A stretch of 64,000 nucleotides of DNA. It comes from Neorhizobium galegae (lineage in GTDB: Bacteria; Pseudomonadota; Alphaproteobacteria; Rhizobiales; Rhizobiaceae). Location of the stretch: positions 1,550,001 to 1,614,000 of the forward strand of contig NZ_JAGIPG010000002.1 of assembly GCF_017877055.1 (NCBI RefSeq), read 5' to 3'. Of the stretch, positions 39,051 to 50,429 are shown piece by piece. The stretch's first letter is position 1; every line of letters begins with the position of its first letter. The translations under genes were made by a program, and so were the position numbers. The notes beneath the pieces are model-generated. The model made no database searches and was not told the DNA's origin. It worked only from the letters and a program-made list of their open reading frames with translations.

Positions 39051-40241
39051 ATGACCGAACATAACGTCCGCAATTTCAATATCAATTTCGGACCGCAGCA
39101 TCCGGCGGCGCATGGCGTGTTGCGCCTTGTGCTGGAGCTTGACGGTGAAATCGTCGAGCGCGTCGATCCGCATATCGGCCTGCTTCACCGCGGCACCGAG
39201 AAGCTGATCGAGACCAAGACCTATCTGCAGGCGGTTCCCTATTTCGACCGCCTCGATTACGTCGCGCCGATGAACCAGGAACATGCTTTCGCGCTTGCCG
39301 TCGAAAAGCTCCTGGATATCCAGATCCCGATCCGCGGCCAGCTGATCCGCGTGCTCTATTCGGAAATCGGCCGCATCCTCTCGCATCTCTTGAACGTCAC
39401 CACGCAGGCTATGGACGTCGGCGCGCTGACGCCGCCGCTCTGGGGTTTCGAAGAGCGCGAAAAGCTGATGGTGTTCTACGAGCGCGCCTCCGGTTCTCGC
39501 ATGCACGCGGCCTATTTCCGTCCGGGCGGCGTCCATCAGGATCTGCCGCCGGAACTGGTCGAGGATATCGGCAAGTGGTGCGACCAATTCCCGGCCAAGC
39601 TCGACGACATCGACGAACTGCTGACCGGCAACCGCATCTTCAAGCAGCGCAACGTCGATATCGGCGTCGTCAAGCTCGAAGACGCCTGGGCCTGGGGTTT
39701 TTCGGGCGTCATGGTGCGTGGTTCGGGCGCTGCCTGGGACCTGCGCCGCGCGCAGCCCTACGAGTGCTATTCGGACATGGAATTCGATATTCCGATCGGC
39801 AAGAACGGCGACTGCTACGACCGTTACCTGATCCGCATGATCGAGATGCGCGAATCGGTGAAGATCATGAAGCAGTGCGTCAACCGCCTGCTCGGCGACG
39901 CCAGGACCGGCCCGTTCTCGTCAACGGACGGCAAGGTCGTGCCGCCGAAGCGCGGCGAGATGAAGCGGTCGATGGAAGCGCTGATCCATCACTTCAAGCT
40001 CTATACCGAAGGGTATCACGTGCCGGCCGGCGAGGTTTATGCGGCCGTCGAAGCCCCCAAGGGCGAGTTCGGCGTCTTCCTGGTCGCCGATGGCACCAAC
40101 AAGCCTTATCGCTGCAAGATCCGCGCGCCGGGTTACGCCCATCTCCAGGCGATGGATTTCATCTGTCGGGGACACCAGCTGGCCGACGTTTCGGCGGTGC
40201 TGGGCTCGCTCGACATCGTCTTTGGCGAGGTGGACCGCTAA
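39051..40241 (+). CDS. nuoD: NADH-quinone oxidoreductase subunit D
   Basis: A 396-residue 49-kDa subunit that forms the quinone site with NuoB. It has [17 protein letters not shown], the quinone-site His in that motif, and HRGTEKLIE, which derives from the [NiFe]-hydrogenase large-subunit fold. The C terminus DIVFGEVDR is intact. Start at 39051 after a 78-base spacer from nuoC. Confidence 0.98.
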   Translation: MTEHNVRNFNINFGPQHPAAHGVLRLVLELDGEIVERVDPHIGLLHRGTEKLIETKTYLQAVPYFDRLDYVAPMNQEHAFALAVEKLLDIQIPIRGQLIRVLYSEIGRILSHLLNVTTQAMDVGALTPPLWGFEEREKLMVFYERASGSRMHAAYFRPGGVHQDLPPELVEDIGKWCDQFPAKLDDIDELLTGNRIFKQRNVDIGVVKLEDAWAWGFSGVMVRGSGAAWDLRRAQPYECYSDMEFDIPIGKNGDCYDRYLIRMIEMRESVKIMKQCVNRLLGDARTGPFSSTDGKVVPPKRGEMKRSMEALIHHFKLYTEGYHVPAGEVYAAVEAPKGEFGVFLVADGTNKPYRCKIRAPGYAHLQAMDFICRGHQLADVSAVLGSLDIVFGEVDR

Positions 40242-40498
40242 TGATCCGCGCCGTCGTTTTCATGGGCCTTCTGTCTGCTGCTCCGGCTGCGTTCGCGCAG
40301 CAGGCCCAGACGGATGGCCCGATTACGACGCAAAGCGGCGGATCGAAGTCGATGAAGGATCTCCTGTCCGACGGATACGAGATCAAAACCTCCGTTCCCA
40401 GTGGAACAAAGTTCATAGTGTTCATGCAGAAAGACAAGTCTGCCTATGCCTGCGAATTCGTGTCGCTCACGAGATCGCGGTGTGGATCCATAAACTGA
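40241..40498 (+). CDS. Small exported protein inside the nuo operon
   Basis: An 85-residue protein whose ATG shares its A with the TAA of nuoD, so it is translationally coupled. Its first 20 residues are a signal peptide ([20 protein letters not shown]), with cleavage after AFA. The mature part has two Cys (YACEFV, SRCGS) that could form a disulfide. It resembles no complex I subunit that I know. The location suggests an accessory, assembly or simply inserted gene. Confidence 0.75.
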   Translation: MIRAVVFMGLLSAAPAAFAQQAQTDGPITTQSGGSKSMKDLLSDGYEIKTSVPSGTKFIVFMQKDKSAYACEFVSLTRSRCGSIN

Positions 40499-40514
40499 TA
40501 AGGCGTGGAAAAGA

Positions 40515-41456
40515 ATGTCCGTTCGTCGATTAGCCGAAGACCAGGTGCAGCCGGCAATTTTCGCCTTCAATGACGAGAATTCCGTCTGGGCCGAGGCAAC
40601 GATCAGGAAATATCCGGCAGGCCGGCAGCAATCGGCTGTCATCCCACTTCTGATGCGTGCGCAGGAACAGGATGGCTGGGTGACCCGCGCGGCGATCGAG
40701 TTCGTCGCGGGCAAGCTCGACATGCCCTATATCCGCGTCCTCGAAGTCGCGACTTTCTATACCCAGTTCCAGTTGAAGCCGGTCGGCACCCGCGCCCATA
40801 TCCAGGTCTGCGGCACCACGCCCTGCATGCTGCGCGGCGCAGAAGACCTGATGAAGGTCTGTCAGCACAAGATCCATCACGATCCGTTCGCGCTGAACGC
40901 CGACGGCACGCTGTCGTGGGAAGAGGTCGAGTGTCAGGGCGCCTGCGTCAACGCGCCGATGGTCATCATCTTCAAGGATGCCTATGAGGATCTGACGCCC
41001 GAGCGCCTCGAAGAGATCATCGATGCTTTTGAAGCCGGCAGGGGCCATGAGATCAAGCCCGGCCCGCAGATCGACCGCATCTTCTCGGCCCCCGAAGGTG
41101 GCCCGCAGACGCTGAACGACGAGATCAAGCCGGTTCGCACCAATCTCGACCCGCATCCGAGCGCCGAAGAGGTCGCTGCCGCTGCAAGCGTTCCTCCGGC
41201 CGATGCCGCCCGTCCGAAGGACACGGCGGCTGAAACCAATCCGTCGCTGAAGACGCCGGCAACGGCGCCGGCGGCTTCCGCCGAGAATGCCAAGGCTGCG
41301 GAAAAGCAGCCGCTCCCGGCGACCGCCAAGAGCAAACCGGCTCCGAAGACGCCCGGCAGTGCCGCGGAAGGCGCCCCGCCGGAACCCGGCGCGGTCTCCG
41401 GCGACTTGAAGCCGAAGCGCACGCGGCGCAAGACCACGACTGAAGGTGAGTCGTGA
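40515..41456 (+). CDS. nuoE: NADH-quinone oxidoreductase subunit E with long C-terminal tail
   Basis: A 313-residue 24-kDa subunit of the NADH module. The thioredoxin-like domain (1-190) binds the 2Fe-2S cluster N1a with Cys99, Cys104, Cys140 and Cys144. The remaining ~120 residues are Ala/Pro/Lys-rich and apparently disordered, ending in [16 protein letters not shown]. coli NuoE has none of this. The helix-hairpin-helix module that I recall being fused to NuoE in some other alphaproteobacteria is here encoded separately, after nuoF. Confidence 0.95.
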   Translation: MSVRRLAEDQVQPAIFAFNDENSVWAEATIRKYPAGRQQSAVIPLLMRAQEQDGWVTRAAIEFVAGKLDMPYIRVLEVATFYTQFQLKPVGTRAHIQVCGTTPCMLRGAEDLMKVCQHKIHHDPFALNADGTLSWEEVECQGACVNAPMVIIFKDAYEDLTPERLEEIIDAFEAGRGHEIKPGPQIDRIFSAPEGGPQTLNDEIKPVRTNLDPHPSAEEVAAAASVPPADAARPKDTAAETNPSLKTPATAPAASAENAKAAEKQPLPATAKSKPAPKTPGSAAEGAPPEPGAVSGDLKPKRTRRKTTTEGES

Positions 41457-41545
41457 CATTTGAGAATTTGTGTGCGGCCTTTGAAAAAGGCTGCAATATA
41501 TCGACTGACAACCGGCTTAATCGCGACGGACTTGTGGAATAGATC

Positions 41546-42850
41546 ATGTTGAAAGATCAGGATCGCATCTTTACCAATATCTACGGCCTCAAGGACAAGT
41601 CCCTGAAAGGCGCGATGAGCCGCGGCCATTGGGACGGCACCAAGGAAATCCTTGAGAAGGGCCGGGACTGGATCATCAACGAGATGAAGGCGTCCGGCCT
41701 TCGCGGTCGTGGCGGCGCAGGCTTCCCGACCGGTCTCAAGTGGTCTTTCATGCCGAAGGAATCGGACGGCCGTCCGCATTACCTCGTGGTCAATGCCGAC
41801 GAATCTGAGCCCGGCACCTGCAAGGACCGCGATATCATGCGCCACGATCCGCATACGCTGATCGAAGGCTGCGTGATCGCCGGTTTCGCCATGGGCGCCC
41901 ATACCGCCTATATCTACGTGCGCGGCGAATACATGCGCGAACGCGAAGCGCTGCAAGCGGCGATCGACGAATGTTATGATTTCGGCCTGCTCGGCGGCAA
42001 CAACAAGCTCGGCTGGGATTTCGACATCTACGTTCACCACGGCGCCGGCGCCTATATCTGCGGCGAAGAGACCGCGTTGCTCGAAAGCCTCGAAGGCAAG
42101 AAGGGCCAGCCGCGCCTGAAGCCTCCGTTCCCGGCGAACATGGGCCTCTACGGCTGCCCGACCACGGTCAACAACGTCGAATCGATCGCGGTCGCCCCGA
42201 CCATCCTGCGTCGTGGCGCCGGCTGGTTCTCGTCCATGGGCCGTCCGAACAATGTCGGCACCAAGCTGTTCATGCTCTCCGGTCACGTCAACAAGCCGTG
42301 CACCGTCGAAGAAGTGATGGGCATCACCTTCCGCGAACTGGTCGACAAGCATGCCGGCGGCATCCGCGGCGGCTGGGATAATCTGCTGGCGGTCATTCCG
42401 GGCGGCGCATCCTGCCCGATCGTTCCGGCCAAGGACATCATGGATTGCCAGATGGATTTCGACGGCCTGCGCGCCGTCGGCTCGTCCTTCGGCACGGCAG
42501 GCGCCATCGTCATGGACAAGTCCACCGACGTCATCAAGGCGATCGCCCGCATCTCGGCCTTCTTTAAGCACGAGAGCTGCGGCCAGTGCACGCCGTGCCG
42601 CGAAGGCACGGGCTGGATGTGGCGCGTGCTTGAGCGCATGGTGAAGGGCAATGCCCAGAAGCGCGAAATCGACATGCTGTTCCAGGTGACCAAGCAGATC
42701 GAAGGTCACACCATCTGCGCGCTCGGCGATGCGGCGGCCTGGCCTGTCCAGGGCCTGATCCGGCATTTCCGTCCGGAGATTGAAGCGCGTATCGACCAGT
42801 ATACCCGAAACGCGACGGCGCACGGCGCCGTCCTGGAAGCTGCGGAGTAG
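41546..42850 (+). CDS. nuoF: NADH-quinone oxidoreductase subunit F
   Basis: A 434-residue 51-kDa subunit that oxidises NADH. It has the FMN/NADH motif [13 protein letters not shown] near residue 55 and [15 protein letters not shown]. Cluster N3 ligands are Cys345, Cys348 and Cys351 in [11 protein letters not shown], and Cys391 in HTICALGD. It starts 89 bases after nuoE. Confidence 0.98.
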   Translation: MLKDQDRIFTNIYGLKDKSLKGAMSRGHWDGTKEILEKGRDWIINEMKASGLRGRGGAGFPTGLKWSFMPKESDGRPHYLVVNADESEPGTCKDRDIMRHDPHTLIEGCVIAGFAMGAHTAYIYVRGEYMREREALQAAIDECYDFGLLGGNNKLGWDFDIYVHHGAGAYICGEETALLESLEGKKGQPRLKPPFPANMGLYGCPTTVNNVESIAVAPTILRRGAGWFSSMGRPNNVGTKLFMLSGHVNKPCTVEEVMGITFRELVDKHAGGIRGGWDNLLAVIPGGASCPIVPAKDIMDCQMDFDGLRAVGSSFGTAGAIVMDKSTDVIKAIARISAFFKHESCGQCTPCREGTGWMWRVLERMVKGNAQKREIDMLFQVTKQIEGHTICALGDAAAWPVQGLIRHFRPEIEARIDQYTRNATAHGAVLEAAE

Positions 42851-42854
42851 TCAA

Positions 42855-43592
42855 GTGACAAAGCCGGGCCAGGAGCATGAAGGGAAGGCGGCGGATCGTC
42901 CGGCGTTCGATCCAGCACGTTTGCCCGATTTTTCGGACGCGATGAAGCTCAATCCGCTGATGGCGAACATGGCTGCCGCAACCGCGATCAGCTTCGGTAT
43001 CGCCAGCCAGATGGCCGGTGCCTTCTTCGGTGCGCTGCAGGGCGCGATCGAAACAGGCAATCGCCAGAAGGCTGCCGGCGAGGCTCCGCTTGCCGAGGCT
43101 CCGTTTGAAGCGCCCAGGGCTGCGGAAACACCGGCTCCAGTACAGGCACCGGTCGTTGCGGCTGCAGCCGCAAAGCCCGCGCCAATCGCTGAAAAGCCGG
43201 CCGCACCGGCTCGCAAGGCGGTTGCCCCGGCGCCCAGGGCTGCTGCACCGGCGCCGAAGGCCGAACCGGTCACGAAGCCGGCTGCCAAGGCCAAGGTTGC
43301 GACGGCAAAGGCCGCCGCTCCGAAGGCTCCTGCGAAGCCGGTAGTCGCGGCGAAGACGGTAAAGGCGCCCAAAGCGAAGGTAGCGACGGCGCCTGCCGGC
43401 GGCGATCTGAAGCAGATTTCGGGCGTCGGTCCGAAACTGGTGGAAGTGCTGAACGGTTTGGGTGTGACGAACCTCGCGCAGGTCGCAGCCTGGAGCGAAG
43501 CCGATATTGCCCGCTTCGACAAGGAATTGGGGCTCGACGGACGCATTAGCCGCGACGATTGGGTCGGCCAGGCGAAAGCCCTGTTGAAATAA
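42855..43592 (+). CDS. Ala/Pro/Lys-rich protein with C-terminal helix-hairpin-helix-like domain
   Basis: A 245-residue protein. The start is a GTG at 42855 with GGAG seven bases upstream. In order: a conserved N-terminal segment with a hydrophobic helix (MAAATAISFGIASQMAGAFF, about 38-57), a ~100-residue Ala/Pro/Lys low-complexity linker, and a C-terminal domain, LKQISGVGPKLVEVLNGLG ... SRDDWVGQAKALL, of helix-hairpin-helix type. Some annotations call such proteins 5' DNA nuclease, without support. In other alphaproteobacteria a similar end domain is, as I recall, fused to NuoE. The position in the operon argues for a complex I accessory role. Confidence 0.78.
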   Translation: MTKPGQEHEGKAADRPAFDPARLPDFSDAMKLNPLMANMAAATAISFGIASQMAGAFFGALQGAIETGNRQKAAGEAPLAEAPFEAPRAAETPAPVQAPVVAAAAAKPAPIAEKPAAPARKAVAPAPRAAAPAPKAEPVTKPAAKAKVATAKAAAPKAPAKPVVAAKTVKAPKAKVATAPAGGDLKQISGVGPKLVEVLNGLGVTNLAQVAAWSEADIARFDKELGLDGRISRDDWVGQAKALLK

Positions 43593-43662
43593 AAGAATAT
43601 GTCCCCGAGTCGCCTGACCCCCAGGAGACCCAAAGGATGGAACCAAGGACGTAAGTGAGACG

Positions 43663-45744
43663 ATGGTTAAGCTGAAGGTTGACGGCAAAGAGGTCGAAGT
43701 TCCGGATCATTTCACGCTGCTTCAGGCATGCGAGGAAGCCGGCGCCGAGGTACCGCGCTTTTGTTTCCACGAACGTCTTTCGGTTGCCGGCAATTGCCGC
43801 ATGTGCCTGATCGAGGTGAAGGGCGGCCCGCCGAAGCCGGCAGCCTCCTGCGCCATGGGCGTGCGCGATATCCGCGGCGGCCCGAACGGCGAGCTGCCGG
43901 AAGTCTTCACCAACACGCCGATGGTCAAGAAGGCCCGTGAAGGCGTGATGGAATTCCTGCTGATCAACCATCCGCTGGATTGCCCGATCTGCGACCAGGG
44001 CGGCGAATGCGACCTGCAGGATCAGGCCATGGCCTTCGGCATCGACAGTTCCCGCTACACGGAAAACAAGCGCGCCGTCGAAGACAAGTATATCGGACCG
44101 CTGGTCAAGACCGTGATGAACCGCTGCATCCACTGCACGCGCTGCGTCCGCTTCACCACCGAAGTCGGCGGCATTTCCGAGCTTGGCCTGATCGGCCGCG
44201 GCGAGGATGCCGAGATCACCACCTATCTCGAAAGCGCCATGACCTCGGAACTGCAGGGCAATGTCATCGACCTTTGCCCGGTCGGTGCGCTGACCTCGCG
44301 TCCCTTCGCCTTCACCGCCCGTCCGTGGGAACTCAACAAGACCGAATCGATCGACGTCATGGACGCCGTCGGCTCGGCGATCCGCGTCGATACCCGCGGC
44401 CGCGAAGTGATGCGCATCATGCCGCGCGTCAACGAGCAGGTGAACGAGGAGTGGATTTCCGACAAGACCCGCTTCATCTGGGACGGCCTGAAGACCCAGC
44501 GCCTCGACCGCCCGTACGTGCGCAAAAACGGCCGCCTTCAGGCAGCCTCCTGGGGCGAAGCCTTCGGCGCCATCAGGGCAGCCGTTTCCGGCACCTCTGC
44601 CGCAAAGATCGGCGCGATCGCCGGCGATCTGGCTTCGGTCGAAGAAATGTATGCTCTGAAGGAGCTGATCCGCTCGCTCGGGTCGGAAAACCTCGACTGT
44701 CGCCAGGACGGGACGGCGCTTGATCCGTCGCTCGGCCGCGCAAGCTACCTCTTCAACCCCACCATCGAGGGCATCGAACAGGCCGGCGCCCTGCTTCTGA
44801 TCGGCGCCAATCCGCGCCTCGAGGCAGCCGTCCTCAACGCCCGCATCCGCAAGCGCTTCCGCCGCGGCAATTTCCCGATCGGCGTGATCGGCGAAGTCAG
44901 CGAGCTGCGTTATGTCTACGATTATCTCGGTGCCGGCGCTGAAACGCTCTCCGATCTCGCTTCCGGTGCGAACGGTTTTGCCGACAAGCTCCGCGCTGCC
45001 AAGAACCCGATGATCATCGTAGGGCAGGGGGCTCTCTCCCCTCCGGACGGTGCGGCTATTCTCGCAGCCGCTGCCCAGCTTGCCGGTTCGGTCGGCGCGC
45101 TGACCGAAGAGTGGAACGGCTTTGCCGTTCTCCACACCGCCGCCGCCCGCGTCGGCGGCCTCGATCTCGGCTTCGTGCCGGGTGCGAACGGCGCCAATGC
45201 CGCTGCCCAGCTTGCCGGCATGGACGTTCTCTTCCTGCTCGGCGCCGATGAACTGGACTTCTCGAAGAAGGGCGCCAAGTTCACCGTCTATATCGGCAGC
45301 CATGGCGATGCCGGCGCGCACAATGCCGACGTCATCCTGCCAGGTGCGGCCTATACCGAAAAATCGGGCACCTGGGTCAATACCGAAGGCCGCGTCCAGA
45401 TGGGCAACCGCGCCGGCTTCGCGCCGGGCGAGGCTCGCGAAGACTGGGCAATCCTGCGCGCGCTCTCCGACGTACTCGGCAAGAAACTGTCCTTCGATTC
45501 GCTGGGCGCCCTGCGTGCAAAACTCTATGCGGACTATCCGCATTTCGCCGCCATCGACGAGATCGCGGCAGGTTCGGTGAACGAAATTGCCGCACTCGGC
45601 CAAAAAGCTGCTGCTATGACGAAGTCCGGGTTTGCGTCGCCGATCAAAGACTTCTATTTGACGAACCCGATCGCTCGCGCGTCTGCCGTCATGGCTGAAT
45701 GCTCGGCATTGGCCCGCAACAATTTCCAGGCTGCGGCGGAGTAA
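43663..45744 (+). CDS. nuoG: NADH-quinone oxidoreductase subunit G
   Basis: A 693-residue 75-kDa subunit. The 2Fe-2S domain uses Cys34, Cys45, Cys48 and Cys63. A His-Cys 4Fe-4S site follows ([19 protein letters not shown]), then a second 4Fe-4S motif ([12 protein letters not shown]). The C-terminal ~450 residues are the molybdopterin-oxidoreductase-like fold without cofactor. It relays electrons from NuoE/F towards NuoI. Confidence 0.98.
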   Translation: MVKLKVDGKEVEVPDHFTLLQACEEAGAEVPRFCFHERLSVAGNCRMCLIEVKGGPPKPAASCAMGVRDIRGGPNGELPEVFTNTPMVKKAREGVMEFLLINHPLDCPICDQGGECDLQDQAMAFGIDSSRYTENKRAVEDKYIGPLVKTVMNRCIHCTRCVRFTTEVGGISELGLIGRGEDAEITTYLESAMTSELQGNVIDLCPVGALTSRPFAFTARPWELNKTESIDVMDAVGSAIRVDTRGREVMRIMPRVNEQVNEEWISDKTRFIWDGLKTQRLDRPYVRKNGRLQAASWGEAFGAIRAAVSGTSAAKIGAIAGDLASVEEMYALKELIRSLGSENLDCRQDGTALDPSLGRASYLFNPTIEGIEQAGALLLIGANPRLEAAVLNARIRKRFRRGNFPIGVIGEVSELRYVYDYLGAGAETLSDLASGANGFADKLRAAKNPMIIVGQGALSPPDGAAILAAAAQLAGSVGALTEEWNGFAVLHTAAARVGGLDLGFVPGANGANAAAQLAGMDVLFLLGADELDFSKKGAKFTVYIGSHGDAGAHNADVILPGAAYTEKSGTWVNTEGRVQMGNRAGFAPGEAREDWAILRALSDVLGKKLSFDSLGALRAKLYADYPHFAAIDEIAAGSVNEIAALGQKAAAMTKSGFASPIKDFYLTNPIARASAVMAECSALARNNFQAAAE

Positions 45745-45752
45745 TTTTGAAC

Positions 45753-46796
45753 ATGGACTCGTTCTTTTCCATCTACGTCTGGCCGGGCATCGTCATGGTC
45801 GCGCAGTCGCTGCTGCTGCTGGTCTGCCTGCTCGTCTTCATCGCCTATGTCCTGCTCGCCGACCGCAAGATCTGGGCAGCCGTGCAGCTGCGCCGCGGCC
45901 CGAACGTCGTCGGCCCCTTCGGCCTGTTCCAGTCCTTCGCCGACCTTTTGAAGTTCGTCTTCAAGGAGCCGATCATTCCCGCCGGCGCCAACAAGGCCGT
46001 CTTCCTGCTCGCACCGCTGGTTGCCGTGCTTCTGGCTCTGTCGACTTGGGCCGTTGTGCCGCTCGCGGACGGATGGGTGATCGCCAACATCAATGTCGGC
46101 ATCCTCTATATCTTTGCGATCTCCTCGCTCGAAGTCTACGGCATCATCATGGGTGGCTGGGCTTCGAACTCGAAATACCCGTTCCTCGGCGCGCTCCGCT
46201 CGGCGGCGCAGATGGTCTCCTACGAAGTCTCCATCGGCTTCGTCATCGTCACCGTTCTGCTCTGCGTCGGCTCGCTGAACCTGACCGACATCGTCAATGC
46301 CCAGCATGACGGCCTCGGCACGATGATGGGCCTGCCGGCCTCGTTCCTGGACTGGCACTGGCTGGCGCTGTTCCCGATGTTCGTGGTGTTCTTCATCTCG
46401 GCGCTGGCTGAAACCAACCGCCCGCCCTTCGATCTTCCCGAAGCGGAATCGGAACTGGTCGCCGGCTTCATGGTCGAATACGGCTCCTCGCCATACATGA
46501 TGTTCATGCTCGGCGAATACGCGGCCGTCTGCCTGATGTGCGCGCTGACGACCATCCTGTTCCTCGGGGGCTGGCTGCCGCCGGTCGATATCTGGATCCT
46601 CAACTGGGTGCCGGGCATCGTCTGGTTCATGCTGAAGTCGATGCTCGTCTTCTTCATGTTCGCCATGGTCAAGGCCTTCGTACCGCGCTACCGCTACGAC
46701 CAGCTCATGCGCCTCGGCTGGAAGATCTTCCTGCCGCTGTCGCTCGCCATGGTCGTCATCACCGCATTCGTGCTGAAGCTGATGGGATGGGCATGA
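45753..46796 (+). CDS. nuoH: NADH-quinone oxidoreductase subunit H
   Basis: A 347-residue membrane subunit with eight helices that shapes the quinone channel. Conserved loops: [21 protein letters not shown] and the acidic [20 protein letters not shown]. Start at 45753; the open frame upstream lies within nuoG. Confidence 0.98.
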   Translation: MDSFFSIYVWPGIVMVAQSLLLLVCLLVFIAYVLLADRKIWAAVQLRRGPNVVGPFGLFQSFADLLKFVFKEPIIPAGANKAVFLLAPLVAVLLALSTWAVVPLADGWVIANINVGILYIFAISSLEVYGIIMGGWASNSKYPFLGALRSAAQMVSYEVSIGFVIVTVLLCVGSLNLTDIVNAQHDGLGTMMGLPASFLDWHWLALFPMFVVFFISALAETNRPPFDLPEAESELVAGFMVEYGSSPYMMFMLGEYAAVCLMCALTTILFLGGWLPPVDIWILNWVPGIVWFMLKSMLVFFMFAMVKAFVPRYRYDQLMRLGWKIFLPLSLAMVVITAFVLKLMGWA

Positions 46797-46835
46797 CCAT
46801 GACCGTCCACGCTTCCGGCATCATTGGAGAATAAT

Positions 46836-47327
46836 ATGGCAAGTCTCGGCCAGGCCGTGAATTCGCTGTTCCTGAAGGAGTTCGTCGGGGCGTTCTTCCT
46901 GTCGATGCGCTACTTCTTCAAGCAGAAGGCGACGATCAACTATCCGTTCGAGAAGGGCCCAGTCTCCCCGCGCTTCCGCGGCGAGCATGCGCTGCGCCGT
47001 TATCCGAACGGCGAGGAACGCTGCATCGCCTGCAAGCTCTGCGAGGCGATCTGTCCTGCCCAGGCGATCACCATCGAGGCAGGTCCTCGCCGCAATGACG
47101 GCACCCGCCGCACGGTGCGTTACGACATCGACATGGTGAAGTGCATCTATTGCGGTTTCTGCCAGGAAGCCTGCCCGGTCGATGCGATCGTCGAAGGCCC
47201 GAATTTCGAATTCTCGACCGAGACGCGCGAAGAACTCTATTTCGACAAGGCGCGTCTCTTGGAAAACGGCGACCGCTGGGAGCGCGAAATCGCTCGCAAC
47301 ATCGCAATCGATTCGCCCTACCGCTGA
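46836..47327 (+). CDS. nuoI: NADH-quinone oxidoreductase subunit I
   Basis: A 163-residue ferredoxin-like subunit (TYKY type) with two 4Fe-4S clusters, N6a and N6b. The ligands are Cys63, 66, 69, 73 ([11 protein letters not shown]) and Cys103, 106, 109, 113 ([11 protein letters not shown]). The amphipathic N terminus sits on the membrane arm. Confidence 0.98.
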   Translation: MASLGQAVNSLFLKEFVGAFFLSMRYFFKQKATINYPFEKGPVSPRFRGEHALRRYPNGEERCIACKLCEAICPAQAITIEAGPRRNDGTRRTVRYDIDMVKCIYCGFCQEACPVDAIVEGPNFEFSTETREELYFDKARLLENGDRWEREIARNIAIDSPYR

Positions 47328-47475
47328 GGCGGGGTGATTTATCCGGCGCCGCCCCCATTCAGCGGGCAGCGCGCCGGTGACATCTGGATGAAATGCCCGG
47401 CGCATATCACAAGGCCGGGTTTCGACGGGTAGGGGCAATCGCCCCGATCCCGGTGAGGGACGAAAAGGCACCACG

Positions 47476-48090
47476 ATGGGTCTGCAGGCAATCTTCTTCT
47501 ATCTCTTCGCGTTCATCGCGGTGGCGTCGGCGTTCATGGTCATTTCGGCCAAGAACCCGGTGCACTCGGTATTGTTCCTCATCCTGGTGTTCTTCAACGC
47601 CGCCGGTCTCTTCCTGCTGACGGGCGCCGAGTTCCTGGCGATGATCCTGCTGGTCGTCTATATCGGCGCGGTGGCGGTTCTCTTCCTCTTCGTCGTCATG
47701 ATGCTCGATATCGACTTTGCGGAACTGCGCTCGGGCGTGCTGCAATATGCCCCGATCGGCATATTGGTCGGCCTTATCGTGGCTGCGGAACTGGTGGTCG
47801 TCGTCGGCGGCAGCGTGCTGACCCCGGGAGCGGCGAAGGCGATCACCATGCCGATCCCGAACCCGGCGAGCCGCACCAATACGGCCGCCCTCGGCGACGT
47901 GCTCTATACGAATTATGTCTACTTCTTCCAGATCGCCGGCCTGGTGCTTCTGGTGGCGATGATCGGCGCGATCGTGCTGACGCTGCGCCACCGCACCAAC
48001 ATCAAGCGGCAGGATATTTCCAGGCAGGTTGCCCGCACGCCCGCGACCGCCGTCGAGGTGGTCAAGGTCAAGCCGGGCCAGGGCGTCTGA
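47476..48090 (+). CDS. nuoJ: NADH-quinone oxidoreductase subunit J
   Basis: A 204-residue membrane subunit with five helices, including the pi-bulge helix region [25 protein letters not shown]. It has a charged C-terminal tail, longer than in E. coli. It follows nuoI after a 148-base gap, the longest within the operon, in which I see no gene or terminator. Confidence 0.97.
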   Translation: MGLQAIFFYLFAFIAVASAFMVISAKNPVHSVLFLILVFFNAAGLFLLTGAEFLAMILLVVYIGAVAVLFLFVVMMLDIDFAELRSGVLQYAPIGILVGLIVAAELVVVVGGSVLTPGAAKAITMPIPNPASRTNTAALGDVLYTNYVYFFQIAGLVLLVAMIGAIVLTLRHRTNIKRQDISRQVARTPATAVEVVKVKPGQGV

Positions 48091-48112
48091 GGCGGGAACA
48101 AGGAACAGAAAA

Positions 48113-48421
48113 ATGGAAATCGGTCTTTCCCATTATCTCACGGTCAGCGCCATCCTCTTTACGCTCGGCGTTTTCGGCATCTTCCTGAACCGCAAGAACG
48201 TCATCATCATCCTGATGTCGGTGGAGCTCATCCTGCTCTCGGTCAACCTCAACATGGTGGCCTTCTCCTCCTTCCTGAACGACATCGTCGGCCAGGTCTT
48301 CGCATTGTTCATTCTGACCGTCGCGGCCGCCGAAGCGGCGATCGGTCTTGCAATTCTCGTCGTCTTCTACCGCAACCGCGGTTCGATCGCCGTCGAAGAC
48401 GTCAATATGATGAAGGGCTGA
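48113..48421 (+). CDS. nuoK: NADH-quinone oxidoreductase subunit K
   Basis: A 102-residue, three-helix proton-channel subunit. Membrane glutamates are present in [14 protein letters not shown] and [13 protein letters not shown]. The start at 48113 follows GGAACAG. Confidence 0.97.
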   Translation: MEIGLSHYLTVSAILFTLGVFGIFLNRKNVIIILMSVELILLSVNLNMVAFSSFLNDIVGQVFALFILTVAAAEAAIGLAILVVFYRNRGSIAVEDVNMMKG

Positions 48422-48428
48422 TCGGGTC

Positions 48429-50429
48429 ATGATCTACAAGGCAATCGTCTTCCTACCCCTGATCGGCTTCTTGGTCGCCGGCCTGTTCGGCCGTTCGATC
48501 GGCGCGAAGGCGTCCGAATACGTCACCAGCGGCCTGATGATCATCGCCGCCGTGCTCTCCTGGATCGTCTTCTTCAACGTCGCGCTCGCCCACGGCGAAG
48601 CAGGCGAGGTGATCAAGGTCCCGGTCATGCGCTGGATCCAGTCCGGCGGCATCGACGTCGAATGGGCGTTCCGCGTCGACACGCTGACGGCGGTCATGTT
48701 CGTCGTCGTCAACACAGTCTCGACGCTCGTGCATGTCTATTCGATCGGCTACATGCACCACGATCCGCATCGCCCGCGCTTCTTCGCCTACCTGTCGCTG
48801 TTCACCTTCGCGATGCTGATGCTGATCACGTCGGACAACCTCGCCCAGATGTTCTTCGGCTGGGAAGGCGTCGGTCTGGCCTCCTACCTGCTCATCGGCT
48901 TCTGGTACAAGAAGCCGTCGGCCTCGGCCGCGGCGATGAAGGCCTTCATCGTCAACCGCGTCGGCGACTTCGGTTTCGTGCTCGGCATTGCCGGCGTCTT
49001 CGTGCTGTTCGGCTCGATCAGCTTCGAGACGATCTTCGCAGCTGCCGCCACCTATCTTCCGGCCGCAGGCTCGCCGGAAGCGGCCCAGGCGGTCGTCAAC
49101 ATCTTCGGCATGTCGCTCGACAAGGCGAACGCCGTTACCGTCGTCTGCCTGCTGCTGTTCATGGGCGCGATGGGCAAGTCGGCGCAGTTCCTGCTGCACA
49201 CCTGGCTTCCTGACGCCATGGAAGGCCCGACCCCGGTTTCGGCGCTCATCCATGCCGCGACCATGGTCACCGCCGGCGTCTTCCTGGTCGCCCGCATGTC
49301 GCCGATCTTCGAACTGTCGCCCAACGCTCTGCTGGTCGTCACCGTCATCGGCGCGATCACCGCCTTCTTCGCGGCGACCGTCGGCCTCGTCCAGAACGAC
49401 ATCAAGCGCGTCATCGCCTATTCGACCTGCTCGCAGCTCGGCTACATGTTCGTGGCGCTCGGCGTCGGAGCCTATGGCGCGGCGATCTTCCACCTCTTCA
49501 CGCACGCCTTCTTCAAGGCGCTGCTGTTCCTGGGCGCCGGCTCGGTCATCCATGCCGTCGACGGCGAGCAGGACATGCGCTACATGGGTGGCCTCAGGAA
49601 GCACATCCCGATCACCTTCTGGATGATGACGATCGGCACGCTGGCGCTGACTGGCGTCGGCATCCCGTTCACGCCGATCGGTTTCGCCGGCTTCTTCTCC
49701 AAGGACGTGATCATCGAAGCCGCCTATGCCTCGCATTCGCCGGTCTCGGGTTTTGCCTTCACGCTTCTGGTGATCGCCGCTCTCTTCACTAGCTTCTATT
49801 CCTGGCGTCTTGCCTTCCTCACCTTCTTCGGCAAGCCGCGCGCGTCCGCCGATGTCATGCACCATGTGCATGAATCGCCAAGCGTCATGCTGGTCCCGCT
49901 CTATCTCCTGGCGCTCGGCGCGGTTCTGGCCGGCGTCCTCTTCGAAGGTTACTTCTACGGCGAGGAATATCTCGAATTCTGGAAGGGCGCGCTGTTCACC
50001 TCCGAACACAACGAGCTGCTGCACGAATTCCATCATGTGCCGGCGCTGGTGGCTCTCAGCCCCTTCATCGCCATGCTGATCGGTTTCGTCACCGCCTGGT
50101 ATTTCTACATCAAGTCGCCCTCGACGCCCCGTCGTCTGGCCGCTTCGCAGAAGGTCCTCTACGAGTTCCTGCTCAACAAGTGGTATTTCGACGAACTCTA
50201 CGACTTCCTGTTCGTCCGCTCCGCCAAGGCGCTCGGCCGGTTCCTCTGGAAGAAGGGTGATGTCGGCGTCATCGATACCTACGGCCCGAACGGCGTTGCC
50301 GCCCGCGTGGTCGACGTCACCAACCGGGTGGTCAGGCTGCAGTCCGGTTACCTCTATCACTACGCGTTCGCGATGCTGATCGGCATCGCCGCCCTCGTCA
50401 CCTGGATGATGCTCGGGAGCTCAATCTAA
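48429..50429 (+). CDS. nuoL: NADH-quinone oxidoreductase subunit L
   Basis: A 666-residue antiporter-like proton pump at the distal end of the membrane arm. It has the conserved [39 protein letters not shown] and the long C-terminal lateral helix with the last membrane anchor. About 16 helices. Its stop shares a base with the nuoM start. Confidence 0.98.
   Translation: MIYKAIVFLPLIGFLVAGLFGRSIGAKASEYVTSGLMIIAAVLSWIVFFNVALAHGEAGEVIKVPVMRWIQSGGIDVEWAFRVDTLTAVMFVVVNTVSTLVHVYSIGYMHHDPHRPRFFAYLSLFTFAMLMLITSDNLAQMFFGWEGVGLASYLLIGFWYKKPSASAAAMKAFIVNRVGDFGFVLGIAGVFVLFGSISFETIFAAAATYLPAAGSPEAAQAVVNIFGMSLDKANAVTVVCLLLFMGAMGKSAQFLLHTWLPDAMEGPTPVSALIHAATMVTAGVFLVARMSPIFELSPNALLVVTVIGAITAFFAATVGLVQNDIKRVIAYSTCSQLGYMFVALGVGAYGAAIFHLFTHAFFKALLFLGAGSVIHAVDGEQDMRYMGGLRKHIPITFWMMTIGTLALTGVGIPFTPIGFAGFFSKDVIIEAAYASHSPVSGFAFTLLVIAALFTSFYSWRLAFLTFFGKPRASADVMHHVHESPSVMLVPLYLLALGAVLAGVLFEGYFYGEEYLEFWKGALFTSEHNELLHEFHHVPALVALSPFIAMLIGFVTAWYFYIKSPSTPRRLAASQKVLYEFLLNKWYFDELYDFLFVRSAKALGRFLWKKGDVGVIDTYGPNGVAARVVDVTNRVVRLQSGYLYHYAFAMLIGIAALVTWMMLGSSI

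Noticed and set aside
43546..45603. A 685-codon open frame antisense to nuoG
   Set aside because: Shadow of a GC-rich gene; nuoG has all its iron-sulfur motifs in the forward frame.
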